Positions 26,774 through 34,872 of a DNA stretch of 64,000 nt are shown piece after piece. Position numbers and translations under genes: made by a program. The notes below the pieces were generated by a model that did no database searches, was not told the origin of the DNA, and saw only the letters and a program-made list of their open reading frames with translations. The stretch comes from Klebsiella sp. RHBSTW-00484 (GTDB lineage Bacteria > Pseudomonadota > Gammaproteobacteria > Enterobacterales > Enterobacteriaceae), in contig NZ_CP055481.1 of NCBI RefSeq assembly GCF_013705725.1, positions 4,278,001 through 4,342,000 on the forward strand, given 5' to 3'. Position 1 is the stretch's first letter. Every line of letters starts with the position of its first letter.

Positions 26774-28266
26774 ATGCGTTGTTCCTGAGAAATACGTTGA
26801 AGCACCTCGTGGCGGGCCTGCCAGACCGGGAGCATCTGCTCGCGCAGCAGGCGATAAACCGGATACAGAGCAGCATAACGGCTATGCGCCTGCGGATTAG
26901 GTTGATAACGAGTCTGCTCAAGTGCGGGGTAGCGAGTCAGCGCATCGACGCTGCGCGCCGCCAGAATCGCCGCGCCGCGCGCACTAAGCTCGTTAAAAGT
27001 ACTGGAGACCACCGTTCTGCCGGTGCAGTCGGCGATAATTTGCAGCCAGGTCGCTGACGCCGCCCCGCCGCCGGTCAGGTACAGCTCACCGCCCTGCGGA
27101 TAACCCTGAAGCGAGTCGACGATAGCGTAAGCCAGCCCTTCAAATACTGCCCGCTGTAGCTCCGCGCGAGTGGTGTGTTGGCTAATGCCAAAATACCCGG
27201 CCCGCGCTTCGGGGCTAAAGAACGGCGCGCGTTCGCCGTTGAGATAGGGCTGCCAGAAGACGCCGCCGCTGCCCGGCTCAACGCTGGCGATGTTCTGTTC
27301 CAGTTGCTGTAAATCGGGGTTTAGCGAAATCTGCTGCTGGAGCCAGTCGATGTTTGGCGTTCCGGCCTGCATCGGAAAAAGGTTAATAAAGCTGCCCGCC
27401 TCGGTGTGAGTGACGTAGCGCGTCCCCTCGTTGACCGTTTGACGACCGTGGCAAACGATGCCGGTACAGCAGGTAGTGCCGAGAATGGTATAGATGTCGC
27501 CGTCGTTCACCGCTCCGCAGCCCAGCGCCGCGCTGCACACGTCGAGCGCGCCAGCCGCCACCGGCGTAGCAACGGGAAGCCCGGTCAGCGCCGCGACCTC
27601 TTCCCGCAGCGTACCTGCCTGCGCGTCCGGTGCCAGCAGCGGCGGGAACAGATGGGCTAAATCCGCCAGCCCCATCTCACTGAGCACGACCCCGGATAAT
27701 GTTCCGCTCTGCTGGTTAAGCAAAGAGGTGCTGGCATCGGTGAGATCCAGCGCCGCAACGCCGGTGAGGCGAAAGCGGATCCAGTCCTTAGCGAAAAACA
27801 GATAGCGGGCCGCCGCCAGCCGTTCGGGCTGATGATGTTTGAGCCAGCATAACTGCATGCTGGTGTTGCAGGGTTGCAGATGGGTGCCGGTATCGTCAAA
27901 GAAACGGCGGTCAAAACCGGGGCGGTTGAGCAGTTCACTCATAAGCTCGCGGCTGCGGGTATCGCTCCACAGGATACCCGGCCCAACCGGTTCGCCCTCG
28001 GCGTCGCTAAGCCAAACGCCTTCGCCCTGCCCGGCAAGGCCAATTGCGCGTAAACGCCCTTTTTGCAGCGCCGGATGCTGAGCAATCTCGCGCAGAATCG
28101 TCACCACCGATTGCCACAACTGGGCCATATCCTGCTCAGCGTGACCGTTGGCGGACAGGCGCGGGCCGGTATTCTGCGCCGCGCTGGCGCACGCCTGAAA
28201 ATGTTCATCAAACAGCACCGCTTTGACCCGCGAGGTGCCGATATCGATTCCGAGATAAAAATCCAT
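26770..28266 (-). CDS. FGGY-family carbohydrate kinase
   Basis: 498-aa kinase of the xylulokinase/gluconokinase type. N-terminal LGIDIGTSRVKAVLFDE is the phosphate-1 motif; ILGTTCCTG and LTGGGAASATWLQIIAD are C-terminal ATP-binding blocks, with EPGSGGVFWQPYLNGERAP between them. It lies 25 nt downstream of the MtnB-like gene. An MtnB partner would normally receive a 1-phosphate made by MtnK/MtnA, so the purpose of this second kinase is open. Confidence 0.85.
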   Translation of the reverse strand: MDFYLGIDIGTSRVKAVLFDEHFQACASAAQNTGPRLSANGHAEQDMAQLWQSVVTILREIAQHPALQKGRLRAIGLAGQGEGVWLSDAEGEPVGPGILWSDTRSRELMSELLNRPGFDRRFFDDTGTHLQPCNTSMQLCWLKHHQPERLAAARYLFFAKDWIRFRLTGVAALDLTDASTSLLNQQSGTLSGVVLSEMGLADLAHLFPPLLAPDAQAGTLREEVAALTGLPVATPVAAGALDVCSAALGCGAVNDGDIYTILGTTCCTGIVCHGRQTVNEGTRYVTHTEAGSFINLFPMQAGTPNIDWLQQQISLNPDLQQLEQNIASVEPGSGGVFWQPYLNGERAPFFSPEARAGYFGISQHTTRAELQRAVFEGLAYAIVDSLQGYPQGGELYLTGGGAASATWLQIIADCTGRTVVSSTFNELSARGAAILAARSVDALTRYPALEQTRYQPNPQAHSRYAALYPVYRLLREQMLPVWQARHEVLQRISQEQRI

Positions 28267-28291
28267 GCCTGACCCGTTAGTGGAGAGAAAT

Positions 28292-28903
28292 TTAGTCGCG
28301 CTCGTAGCGGCGACGCATCAGCTCGCACTCGAACAGAAATTCCAGTCCTTCCAGCTGACGACGGGCCTCGTTAATGTCTTTGCCCCAGCAGGTCAGGCCG
28401 TGGCCGCGCAGCAGGAAGCCGTAACGCAGCGGGTTGGTCTGCGCATAGTCTTCAATGCGCGCCGCCAGGGCGTCGATATCCTGGTCGTTATCGAAAATCG
28501 CCACCGGTACGGTATCAAGGTGGCTATGCTGACCGGTCAGGGTTTTCTGCATCTCATAACCCTGCAGCGCCAGGGTGCCGCTTTTTTCAATGCGCGACAG
28601 CACGGTGGCGTTGACGGTATGCACGTGCAGCACAAAGTTGGCCTCCGGGAACAGGCGATATACCAGGGTATGCAGGCCGGTTTCGGCGGAAGGTTTACGC
28701 CCGGAAGGCGCTTTATTGCTGGCGATCTCAACCTGGAGAAAATCTTCCGTCGTCAGGCTGCCTTTATCGCGTCCCGACTCGCTGAGCCAGCACCAGGTCT
28801 CGTCCTGACGCACCGACATATTGCCGCCGGTGGCCGGTGCCCAGCCTTTCGCGCCGATCCAATGACAGGTGGTGACCAGTTGCGCGAGTCTTTCTTGCCA
28901 CAT
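28292..28903 (-). CDS. mtnB: Methylthioribulose-1-phosphate dehydratase (class II aldolase family)
   Basis: 203 aa. Zinc ligands H93 and H95 (LHVHTVNATVL) and H168 (LLRGHGLTCWG). WIGAKGWAPATGGNMSVR and KPSAETGLHTL are typical of MtnB. It is the only mtnB candidate in a window that holds mtnA, C, D and K, so it most likely serves methionine salvage. Oddly, it heads an operon with an FGGY kinase and a 2-hydroxyacid dehydrogenase instead of mtnCD. MetJ-like boxes lie 180 bp upstream, with a palindromic repeat in between. A paralog acting on another pentulose phosphate remains possible. Confidence 0.8.
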   Translation of the reverse strand: MWQERLAQLVTTCHWIGAKGWAPATGGNMSVRQDETWCWLSESGRDKGSLTTEDFLQVEIASNKAPSGRKPSAETGLHTLVYRLFPEANFVLHVHTVNATVLSRIEKSGTLALQGYEMQKTLTGQHSHLDTVPVAIFDNDQDIDALAARIEDYAQTNPLRYGFLLRGHGLTCWGKDINEARRQLEGLEFLFECELMRRRYERD

Positions 28904-28948
28904 AGCAGTTCCTTAGTTTAGCGATGTTGATTTGAGAACCTTCACGAT

Positions 28949-29066
28949 CAGGCGTTATTGTTGCAGGCAGTTTGGACACGGACAGCGCGGAACACCCGGA
29001 ACGTACACGTAGTACGTGAGGAGTGTGAGCACTGCCCAGGTCCAAAATGGCCAATGAAATAGCCTG
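28949..29066. repeat. 118-bp palindromic intergenic repeat (ERIC-like family)
   Basis: Imperfect inverted repeat over its whole length: the ends CAGGC...TTTGGAC and GTCCAAA...GCCTG mirror each other, with a central CGTACACGTAGTACGTGAG. It lies in the predicted mtnB leader. From memory, similar elements are scattered in Klebsiella genomes. Confidence 0.7.
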
Positions 29067-29080
29067 GAGAAAGGTTCTTT

Positions 29081-29096
29081 AGCCGTCTAAATGGCT
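29081..29096. promoter_or_regulatory. Candidate MetJ boxes upstream of mtnB
   Basis: AGCCGTCT (7/8 to AGACGTCT) next to AAATGGCT (5/8). Weaker than the sites at ybdL and mtnK. Confidence 0.45.
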
Positions 29097-29353
29097 ATTT
29101 ACCCGATACTAACACCACCCGCTCAAGTGAACAATATTTCAGAAAAGACTTACATTAGTAATGGTTATAATGGAATTGCATATGAAATTACTTTTTTAAC
29201 AATAAAGAAATTGAATGTCTTCATGATGCCAACATTACCGACTACACGTTGCCAAAAAGATAGGGGATCGTTCCGCCAGGAAACGACGCAAAATTGGCAT
29301 CATTTGTCGATTCAGCCCTCCCAGTAGCTACCGTCTTGAACGTCAAGCGGTAG

Positions 29354-29388
29354 GTGCGTCGGGTAAAGCGCCAGCCGCCACCCGACAG
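29354..29388. repeat. REP-like element
   Basis: GTCGGGTAAAGCGCCAGCC followed by GCCACCCGAC forms an imperfect palindrome of REP type. It lies in the 691-bp gap between mtnB and the NCS1 permease gene, which otherwise holds the 118-bp repeat, the MetJ-like boxes, AT-rich sequence with no ORF I trust (29100-29330), and the sigma-54 promoter region. Confidence 0.6.
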
Positions 29389-29414
29389 GAATGCGCGCAA
29401 TAGCTCAATCCCTC

Positions 29415-29431
29415 TGCCCCACGGCGGTGCA
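29415..29431. promoter_or_regulatory. NtrC-like enhancer site
   Basis: TGCCCCACGGCGGTGCA matches TGCACCA-N3-TGGTGCA at 12 of 14 positions. Its centre is about 137 bp upstream of the predicted start of the sigma-54 promoter. A weaker partner (TGCACACACTTATGGCA, 29445-29461) lies 30 bp, about three helical turns, downstream. Confidence 0.6.
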
Positions 29432-29532
29432 AAACATGTCACTGTGCACACACTTATGGCAAACATCGGCTAAATAACACCTTTTTATGTGCATAGTGCC
29501 CATATATCAGTGTTACCCCTGCCCCGATTTTG

Positions 29533-29549
29533 TTGGCATATCTCTTGCT
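29533..29549 (+). promoter_or_regulatory. Sigma-54 promoter of the permease-PucR-deaminase operon
   Basis: TTGGCATATCTCTTGCT fits TGGCAC-N5-TTGCW with a single mismatch. GG (29535-29536) and GC (29547-29548) are exactly 12 bp apart, as required for -24/-12. The predicted transcription start near 29560 leaves a 35-nt leader. Confidence 0.8.
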
Positions 29550-29594
29550 ACCCCTCTGGCATCGCCATTCGGATAGCCACTTAGAGGTTCCACA

Positions 29595-30857
29595 ATGTCA
29601 AACAGCAATGATTTTCCGCTCGTCGAAGCGCCTGCCTCAGGGCGCAAAGGCGTATTTTCGATCTCCATGGTCCTGTTCAGCTTCACCTTTTTTACCGGCA
29701 CGATGTTCGCGGGCGGTAAGCTTGGCGTCTCTTTTTCGATTGTGAACCTGCTATGGATTGCGGTTATCGGTAACTTTCTGCTGGCGCTATACGCCGCATC
29801 GCTCGGCTGGATTGCCGCGCGCAGCGGGCTGAATACCGTGCTGATGGGGCGCTTTTGCTTTGGGGAAATCGGCAGCAAGCTCGCCGATTTTATTCTCGGT
29901 TTCGCCGAGCTGGGCTGGTACGCCTGGGGTACCGCGACGGTCGCCATCTCGCTGGTCAAAATCCTCGCCCTGCCCGAGGCGATGACCATTCCGCTGATGA
30001 TCCTGTTCGGGATCCTGTTCTGCGTCACCGCGCTGGTGGGCTATAAAGGGCTGGATGCGCTGTCGCGTATTTCGGTGCCGCTGATGTTTATTCTACTGGT
30101 GATTTCTATGTATCTAGCCGCCCATCACGCCGGTGGCTGGCAGGCGATGACCAAAATCGAACCGGGCGAAACCATGACCTGGTCGGCGGCGATCACCATG
30201 GTGTTCGGCACCTTCGCCAGCGGCGCAACCCAGGCGACGAACTGGACCCGACTGGCCAACTCCAGCCGCACCGCTATCGTCGCCAGTATGAGTAGCTTCC
30301 TCGTCGGCAACGGGTTGATGATTGTTGCCGGGGCGTGGTGCGCTATCGTCTACCAGCAGGCCGACATTGTAGAAGTGCTGATTTTGCAGGGGCTGTCCGT
30401 CGCCGCGGTGGTGATGCTGTGCCTCAACCTGCTGACGATTCAGGGGCCGACTATCTATAACGTCTCGGCTGCCGCCTGCCATCTGCTGCGCAGCGAACGC
30501 CGCCGTACCCTGACCGTGGTCGCCGCTGGCGTCGGCATTCTGCTGGCCATTGGCGGGATGTACGAAATGCTGATCCCGTTCCTGGTGCTGCTAGGTAGTA
30601 TCATCCCGCCTATCGGCGGCGTCATTCTCGCCGACTATTGGTTCTATCGCGGCGGGCGCTATCCGCTGCTGCAAACCGCCCGTTTACCGCGCTTTAACTG
30701 GTTGGGGCTCAGTGCCTACGCCGTCGGCGCGGTGGTGGCTTACCTGTCGCCGTGGATTGCACCGCTGGTGGGGATTTCCGTCTCCGCGCTGGTCTACATC
30801 GCCCTGACCCGCCTGAGCAAACGCCAGCCCGCCGCTGACTCAGTTGCGGAACAGTAA
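29595..30857 (+). CDS. NCS1-family nucleobase permease, CodB-like
   Basis: 420-aa, about 12-helix inner-membrane symporter of the NCS1 family. Conserved segments: FFTGTMFAGGKLGVSFS, FAELGWYAWGTATVAIS, FGTFASGATQATNWTRLA and LADYWFYRGGRY. It is encoded just before a PucR regulator and a CodA-like deaminase, so the cargo is probably a cytosine-type base. AGAGG ribosome site upstream. Driven by the sigma-54 promoter at 29533, so probably induced under nitrogen limitation. Confidence 0.87.
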   Translation: MSNSNDFPLVEAPASGRKGVFSISMVLFSFTFFTGTMFAGGKLGVSFSIVNLLWIAVIGNFLLALYAASLGWIAARSGLNTVLMGRFCFGEIGSKLADFILGFAELGWYAWGTATVAISLVKILALPEAMTIPLMILFGILFCVTALVGYKGLDALSRISVPLMFILLVISMYLAAHHAGGWQAMTKIEPGETMTWSAAITMVFGTFASGATQATNWTRLANSSRTAIVASMSSFLVGNGLMIVAGAWCAIVYQQADIVEVLILQGLSVAAVVMLCLNLLTIQGPTIYNVSAAACHLLRSERRRTLTVVAAGVGILLAIGGMYEMLIPFLVLLGSIIPPIGGVILADYWFYRGGRYPLLQTARLPRFNWLGLSAYAVGAVVAYLSPWIAPLVGISVSALVYIALTRLSKRQPAADSVAEQ

Positions 30858-30859
30858 CC

Positions 30860-32095
30860 ATGAGCCTGACGGTCAATGAAATCCTCGCGCTGGACGGACT
30901 CTCCGCCATGCGCCTGCGCGCGGGTAAACAGGGCCTCCAGCTGGCAGTTCGCTGGTACTACGTGGCGGAAAATGAAAATATCGCCGAGTGGATCATGGGC
31001 GGGGAACTGGTGTTTATCACCGGGATCAACCATCCCCGCGATGAAGACAACCTGATTCATTTACTGATGGAAGGCAAGCAGCGCGGGATCGCCGGGATGG
31101 TGATCCTGACCGGCGACGCTTATATCCACACGATCCCGCCGCGGCTGATCGCGCTGGCCGACGAACTGGGCATTCCGCTGATTGAGCAGCCCTATCTGCT
31201 GAAGATGGTGATCGTGACCGAGCGCATCGGCACCGCGCTGGTACGCAGCGAGAATGCCCTGCAATCACAGCGCGATATTCTACTGCAGCTGCTAACCGGC
31301 GATTATCCCGACCTGCAAATCCTGCACCAGCGCGCGCTCCACCAGCAGCTGGATTTTACCCGCCCGCTGCGGGTGGCGGCACTGCGCCTTGAGGGGATAG
31401 CGCGCCTGTTTCGCCAGTTTCCGCCCGAACAGGCCGAAGCCTGGCTCCAGCAGGCCCGCCGCACCGTGCGCCAGCGCTTGCAGCAGCAGCTCAATCAGCA
31501 GGGCAACCCTTTTCCGCTGGTCGAGCGCAGCAATATGTTTCTCTTCCTGCTCCCGGATGAGGAAGGCGAGTTTTATCAACAGAAAAAGTGGTTAGAACAG
31601 TGGTTGCTGGCGCTGGCGGAAAGCGATGATAAGTTATCGCTGCTGTGCGGCCTTTCCGCACCGGTGCAGCAACTACAGGGCTATCCACGCGCGCTGTCGC
31701 AGGCGCGTCAGGCGCTGGATCTTAGCGATACATTGCGGCCGGCCCAACGCATCAGCGACTACCAACAACTGGGCTTTATCAAACTGCTTTCCGCCGTCGG
31801 CGACCCCACCCTACTAACCGACTTTATGCATGACACCCTCGGCTGCCTGATCGAACCCGATCGCAAAAGCCCGTGGTTGTTAATGGAGACCCTGGAAACG
31901 CTGCTTCAGGAGAGCGGCAACGTAGTCAGGGCCGCCGAGCGGTTGGGGATTCACCGCAACACGCTGCATCAGCGCATCCAACGAATCGAAAAGCTGACCT
32001 GCTATCCGGTCAGCCATCCGCAGTTTCATCTCAACGCCTCGGTCGCCCTGGCTATCTGGCGTATGTCGCAAAACCATTTACGGGAACAACCATGA
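30860..32095 (+). CDS. PucR-family transcriptional regulator
   Basis: 411 aa. The N-terminal PucR domain (LTVNEILALDGLSAMRLRAGKQG...) and a GGDEF-like middle region precede a C-terminal helix-turn-helix, VVRAAERLGIHRNTLHQRIQRI. PucR regulators usually sense purines or related nitrogen compounds. It starts 2 nt after the permease stop and overlaps the deaminase ATG (ATGA), so the regulator is made from inside the operon it probably controls. Confidence 0.87.
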   Translation: MSLTVNEILALDGLSAMRLRAGKQGLQLAVRWYYVAENENIAEWIMGGELVFITGINHPRDEDNLIHLLMEGKQRGIAGMVILTGDAYIHTIPPRLIALADELGIPLIEQPYLLKMVIVTERIGTALVRSENALQSQRDILLQLLTGDYPDLQILHQRALHQQLDFTRPLRVAALRLEGIARLFRQFPPEQAEAWLQQARRTVRQRLQQQLNQQGNPFPLVERSNMFLFLLPDEEGEFYQQKKWLEQWLLALAESDDKLSLLCGLSAPVQQLQGYPRALSQARQALDLSDTLRPAQRISDYQQLGFIKLLSAVGDPTLLTDFMHDTLGCLIEPDRKSPWLLMETLETLLQESGNVVRAAERLGIHRNTLHQRIQRIEKLTCYPVSHPQFHLNASVALAIWRMSQNHLREQP

Positions 32096-33330
32096 AAATT
32101 ATTAACGCGCGCCTGCGCCATAAAGAAGCGCTCTATACCCTTGAATTACAGGACGGCCTGATTAAAAGCATCACCGAGCAGGCCGCAGCGCAGGCGGTTG
32201 ACGCCAGTGATATCGACGCGCAGCAAAAGCTGGTGATCCCGCCGTTTGTCGAACCGCATATCCACCTCGACGCCACCCTGACGGCGGGCGAGCCGGAGTG
32301 GAATATGAGCGGCACGCTATTTGAGGGCATAGCCCGCTGGAGCCAGCGTAAAGAGAGCGTCACGGTTGAAGATACGCGCCAGCGCGCGCTGAAAACTATT
32401 GGTATGCTGCGCGATAACGGCGTACAGCACGTGCGCACCCATATTGATGTCACCGACCCCTCTCTGACGGCGCTGGAAGCCATGCTGAGGGTAAAAAAAG
32501 AGGCGGCCCATCTTATCGATCTGCAAATCGTCGCCTTCCCGCAGGAGGGCATCGAATCCTTCCCCGGCGGGCGCGAGCTGATGACCCGCGCTATCGAGAT
32601 GGGAGCTGATGTGGTCGGCGGCATTCCGCACTACGAAAATACCCGCGACAAGGGCGTTAGCTCAGTGATGTTTTTGATGGATCTGGCCCAGCGCCACGGC
32701 TGCCTGGTGGACGTGCACTGCGATGAAATTGACGACCCGCAGTCGCGCTTCCTGGAAGTGCTGGCGGAAGAAGCCCGGGTTCGCGGCATGGGCGCGCAGG
32801 TGACAGCTAGTCATACCTGCGCGATGGGCTCTTACGATAACGCCTACTGTTCGAAGCTGTTCCGCCTGCTAAAAGCCTCGGGGATCAGCTTTATCTCCTG
32901 CCCGACCGAAAGCATTCATCTGCAAGGTCGCTTTGACAGCTGGCCGAAACGGCGTGGCGTGACGCGGGTAGCGGAGCTGGACCGCGCCGGGATCAACGTC
33001 TGCTTTGCTCAGGATTCCATTCAGGACCCGTGGTATCCACTGGGCAACGGCAATATCATGCGCATCCTCGACGCCGGACTGCACATCTGCCATATGCTGG
33101 GGTATGAAGATTTGCAGCGCTGCCTCGATCTCATTACCGATAACAGCGCCCGGGCGCTGTGCCTGGGCGATAACTACGGTATTGCCGAAGGACGTCCGGC
33201 GAACCTGCTGATCCTTGATGCGGAAAATGATTATGAAGCCGTGCGCCGCCAGGCCAAAGTGCTGACCTCCATTCGCCACGGCAACATCATTTTGCAGCGC
33301 CAGCCGGAACAGATTTGCTATCCAAACTGA
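32092..33330 (+). CDS. CodA-like aminohydrolase, probable 5-methylcytosine/cytosine-type deaminase
   Basis: 412-aa amidohydrolase. Metal and catalytic residues are present: H56/H58 (PFVEPHIHLD), Q151 (FPQEG), H209 and E212 (VHCDEIDD), H241 (TASHTCAM) and D308. The active-site loop reads CFAQDSIQDPWYP, whereas E. coli CodA has CFGHDDVFDPWYP. The metal Asp is kept but the next Asp (CodA D314) is Ser. That position controls room for a 5-substituent, and from memory a K. pneumoniae relative (Kpn00632) deaminates 5-methylcytosine. Start at 32092 overlaps the pucR stop. Confidence 0.83.
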   Translation: MKIINARLRHKEALYTLELQDGLIKSITEQAAAQAVDASDIDAQQKLVIPPFVEPHIHLDATLTAGEPEWNMSGTLFEGIARWSQRKESVTVEDTRQRALKTIGMLRDNGVQHVRTHIDVTDPSLTALEAMLRVKKEAAHLIDLQIVAFPQEGIESFPGGRELMTRAIEMGADVVGGIPHYENTRDKGVSSVMFLMDLAQRHGCLVDVHCDEIDDPQSRFLEVLAEEARVRGMGAQVTASHTCAMGSYDNAYCSKLFRLLKASGISFISCPTESIHLQGRFDSWPKRRGVTRVAELDRAGINVCFAQDSIQDPWYPLGNGNIMRILDAGLHICHMLGYEDLQRCLDLITDNSARALCLGDNYGIAEGRPANLLILDAENDYEAVRRQAKVLTSIRHGNIILQRQPEQICYPN

Positions 33331-33341
33331 TGTGTTAAACA

Positions 33342-33363
33342 CCCGGCGGGTTAATCTGCCGGG
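33342..33363. terminator. Stem-loop between convergent deaminase and sulfatase genes
   Basis: CCCGGC/GCCGGG stem with a 10-nt loop directly between the two stop codons. No clear U-tract, so termination is only probable. Confidence 0.4.
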
Positions 33364-34818
33364 CTAAAAATCACTGATGCGCTCCGGCCCTGCGCCGCTC
33401 ACCTTCATCATGGCGGAAAAATGCTGCTGGATAAGCTGCGCCTTGAGCGGCTTAAACTTCGGGTCGTGCCAGTGGTCATGAAATTCATGCGGATCGTTAT
33501 CTAAATCAAACAGCTCCCCCTCTTCAGCATCGTGATAAACATTCAGCTTATAGCGGCCATCAAAATACATACTGCCGCGCGAACCGATGCTGCCGGGAAA
33601 GCCAAGCGCGTCAAAATATTCGCTCAGCACATAGGGCTTATGCTGATGCAGCGCGCTGTCGCCATTGAGCAAAGCGTACAGTGACAGTCCCTGGTTCTGC
33701 GCGGGTATCGGTAGCCCAGCACTCTCCAGCAGCGTCGCTGGAATATCTACCAGCTCGACTAAGGCATTCGAGCGCCTCTGCGGCGCGAAACGCTGCGGCC
33801 ACGAAACGATCAGTGGCACGTGCACCAGCCCTTCATAAAAGCGGCAGCCTTTGTAGAGTAGGCCGTGATCGCCCAGCATCTCTCCGTGATCGCTCATAAA
33901 GATAACCAGCGTATTCTGCCGCTGCCCGCTCTCATCAAGCAGCGAGGTCAGGCTGCCGACCAAATCGTCTATCTGAGCTATCATGGCGAAATAGGCCGCG
34001 CGAATGGCCTTCGCATCCCAGGATTCCGGCGGCGTGTCATGGCTGCCTTGCAGGCTTTCCCCCTCTACCGCCACGTTCGGATTGACAGCCTTTTTGGTCT
34101 GCTGGTCGACCCGCGGAAAGCGCGCCTGATGGGCCAGATCGCTTTCGGCAAACAGCGGTGGGCGAATGGCATCCGCATCAATACGCTGCAAATACGCCTG
34201 CGGCGGGTCAAACGGCGGATGCGGATCGTAGAGGTTAATGCTGAGGAACCACGGCGACTGCTGATGGCGGGAGATAAATTCCCGCGCCCGCTCTGTCGCC
34301 CAGGTGGTCTGGTGAAATTCCGCCTCAACTCCCGGATAAATCGCGCCCTGCGCGTGGGCGTATAGCGCCTGCGGATCGACGCCTTTCTCTTCCAACCATG
34401 TCTGATAATCGTGGCCCTCCGACCAGTCCGGGTGCGGGTGTTGGCTCCAGTAAAACTCATCGTAGCCATCGTCGGGGCGCTGCTCTACGCCGTGCTGGCT
34501 GGCGGAAAGATGCAACTTACCAATCAGCCCGGTGCGATATCCCGCCTGCTGAAATGAACGAGGCAACAGATGCAGGTGCTCGGGAAAGCGGCGGTTGCCG
34601 TTGCGCTGTATTTGATGCGCAATCGGATACATTCCGGTCAGAAAAGATGCCCGGCTGGGGGTACAGATTGGACTTTGCACATAGGCGCGTTCAAACAGCA
34701 CTCCGGCAGCGGCAAGGTTATCAATGTGCGGCGTCTGTGCGCCGGGCGTCCCGAGGCAGGAAAGCGTATCCCAACGCTGCTGGTCGGTACATATCCATAA
34801 AATATTCGGCTGATTCAT
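33364..34818 (-). CDS. Cytoplasmic sulfatase (Cys-type), first of a pair
   Basis: 484-aa alkaline-phosphatase-superfamily sulfatase. The formylglycine site is CTPSR (SPICTPSRASFLTG, about residue 52). Metal-binding blocks are ILWICTDQQRWD at the N-terminus and SDHGEMLGDHG. It has no signal peptide, so it should act in the cytosol on an imported sulfate ester. Last gene of the ABC operon. No maturase (anSME or FGE) gene is in the window, so activation must come from elsewhere. Choline-sulfatase or sugar-sulfatase activity cannot be told apart. Confidence 0.82.
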   Translation of the reverse strand: MNQPNILWICTDQQRWDTLSCLGTPGAQTPHIDNLAAAGVLFERAYVQSPICTPSRASFLTGMYPIAHQIQRNGNRRFPEHLHLLPRSFQQAGYRTGLIGKLHLSASQHGVEQRPDDGYDEFYWSQHPHPDWSEGHDYQTWLEEKGVDPQALYAHAQGAIYPGVEAEFHQTTWATERAREFISRHQQSPWFLSINLYDPHPPFDPPQAYLQRIDADAIRPPLFAESDLAHQARFPRVDQQTKKAVNPNVAVEGESLQGSHDTPPESWDAKAIRAAYFAMIAQIDDLVGSLTSLLDESGQRQNTLVIFMSDHGEMLGDHGLLYKGCRFYEGLVHVPLIVSWPQRFAPQRRSNALVELVDIPATLLESAGLPIPAQNQGLSLYALLNGDSALHQHKPYVLSEYFDALGFPGSIGSRGSMYFDGRYKLNVYHDAEEGELFDLDNDPHEFHDHWHDPKFKPLKAQLIQQHFSAMMKVSGAGPERISDF

Positions 34819-34872
34819 GGGCTATCGCTTACTGTTTATGGCCCGCATGTCTGCGGGCTGTCGCTCCGTGGG

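Noticed and set aside
28292..28903. Reading the class II aldolase-family gene as fuculose-phosphate aldolase or ribulose-5-P epimerase
   Set aside because: The WIGAKGWAPATGGNMS start and KPSAETGLH region fit MtnB dehydratases better, and no other mtnB is present beside mtnA, C, D and K.
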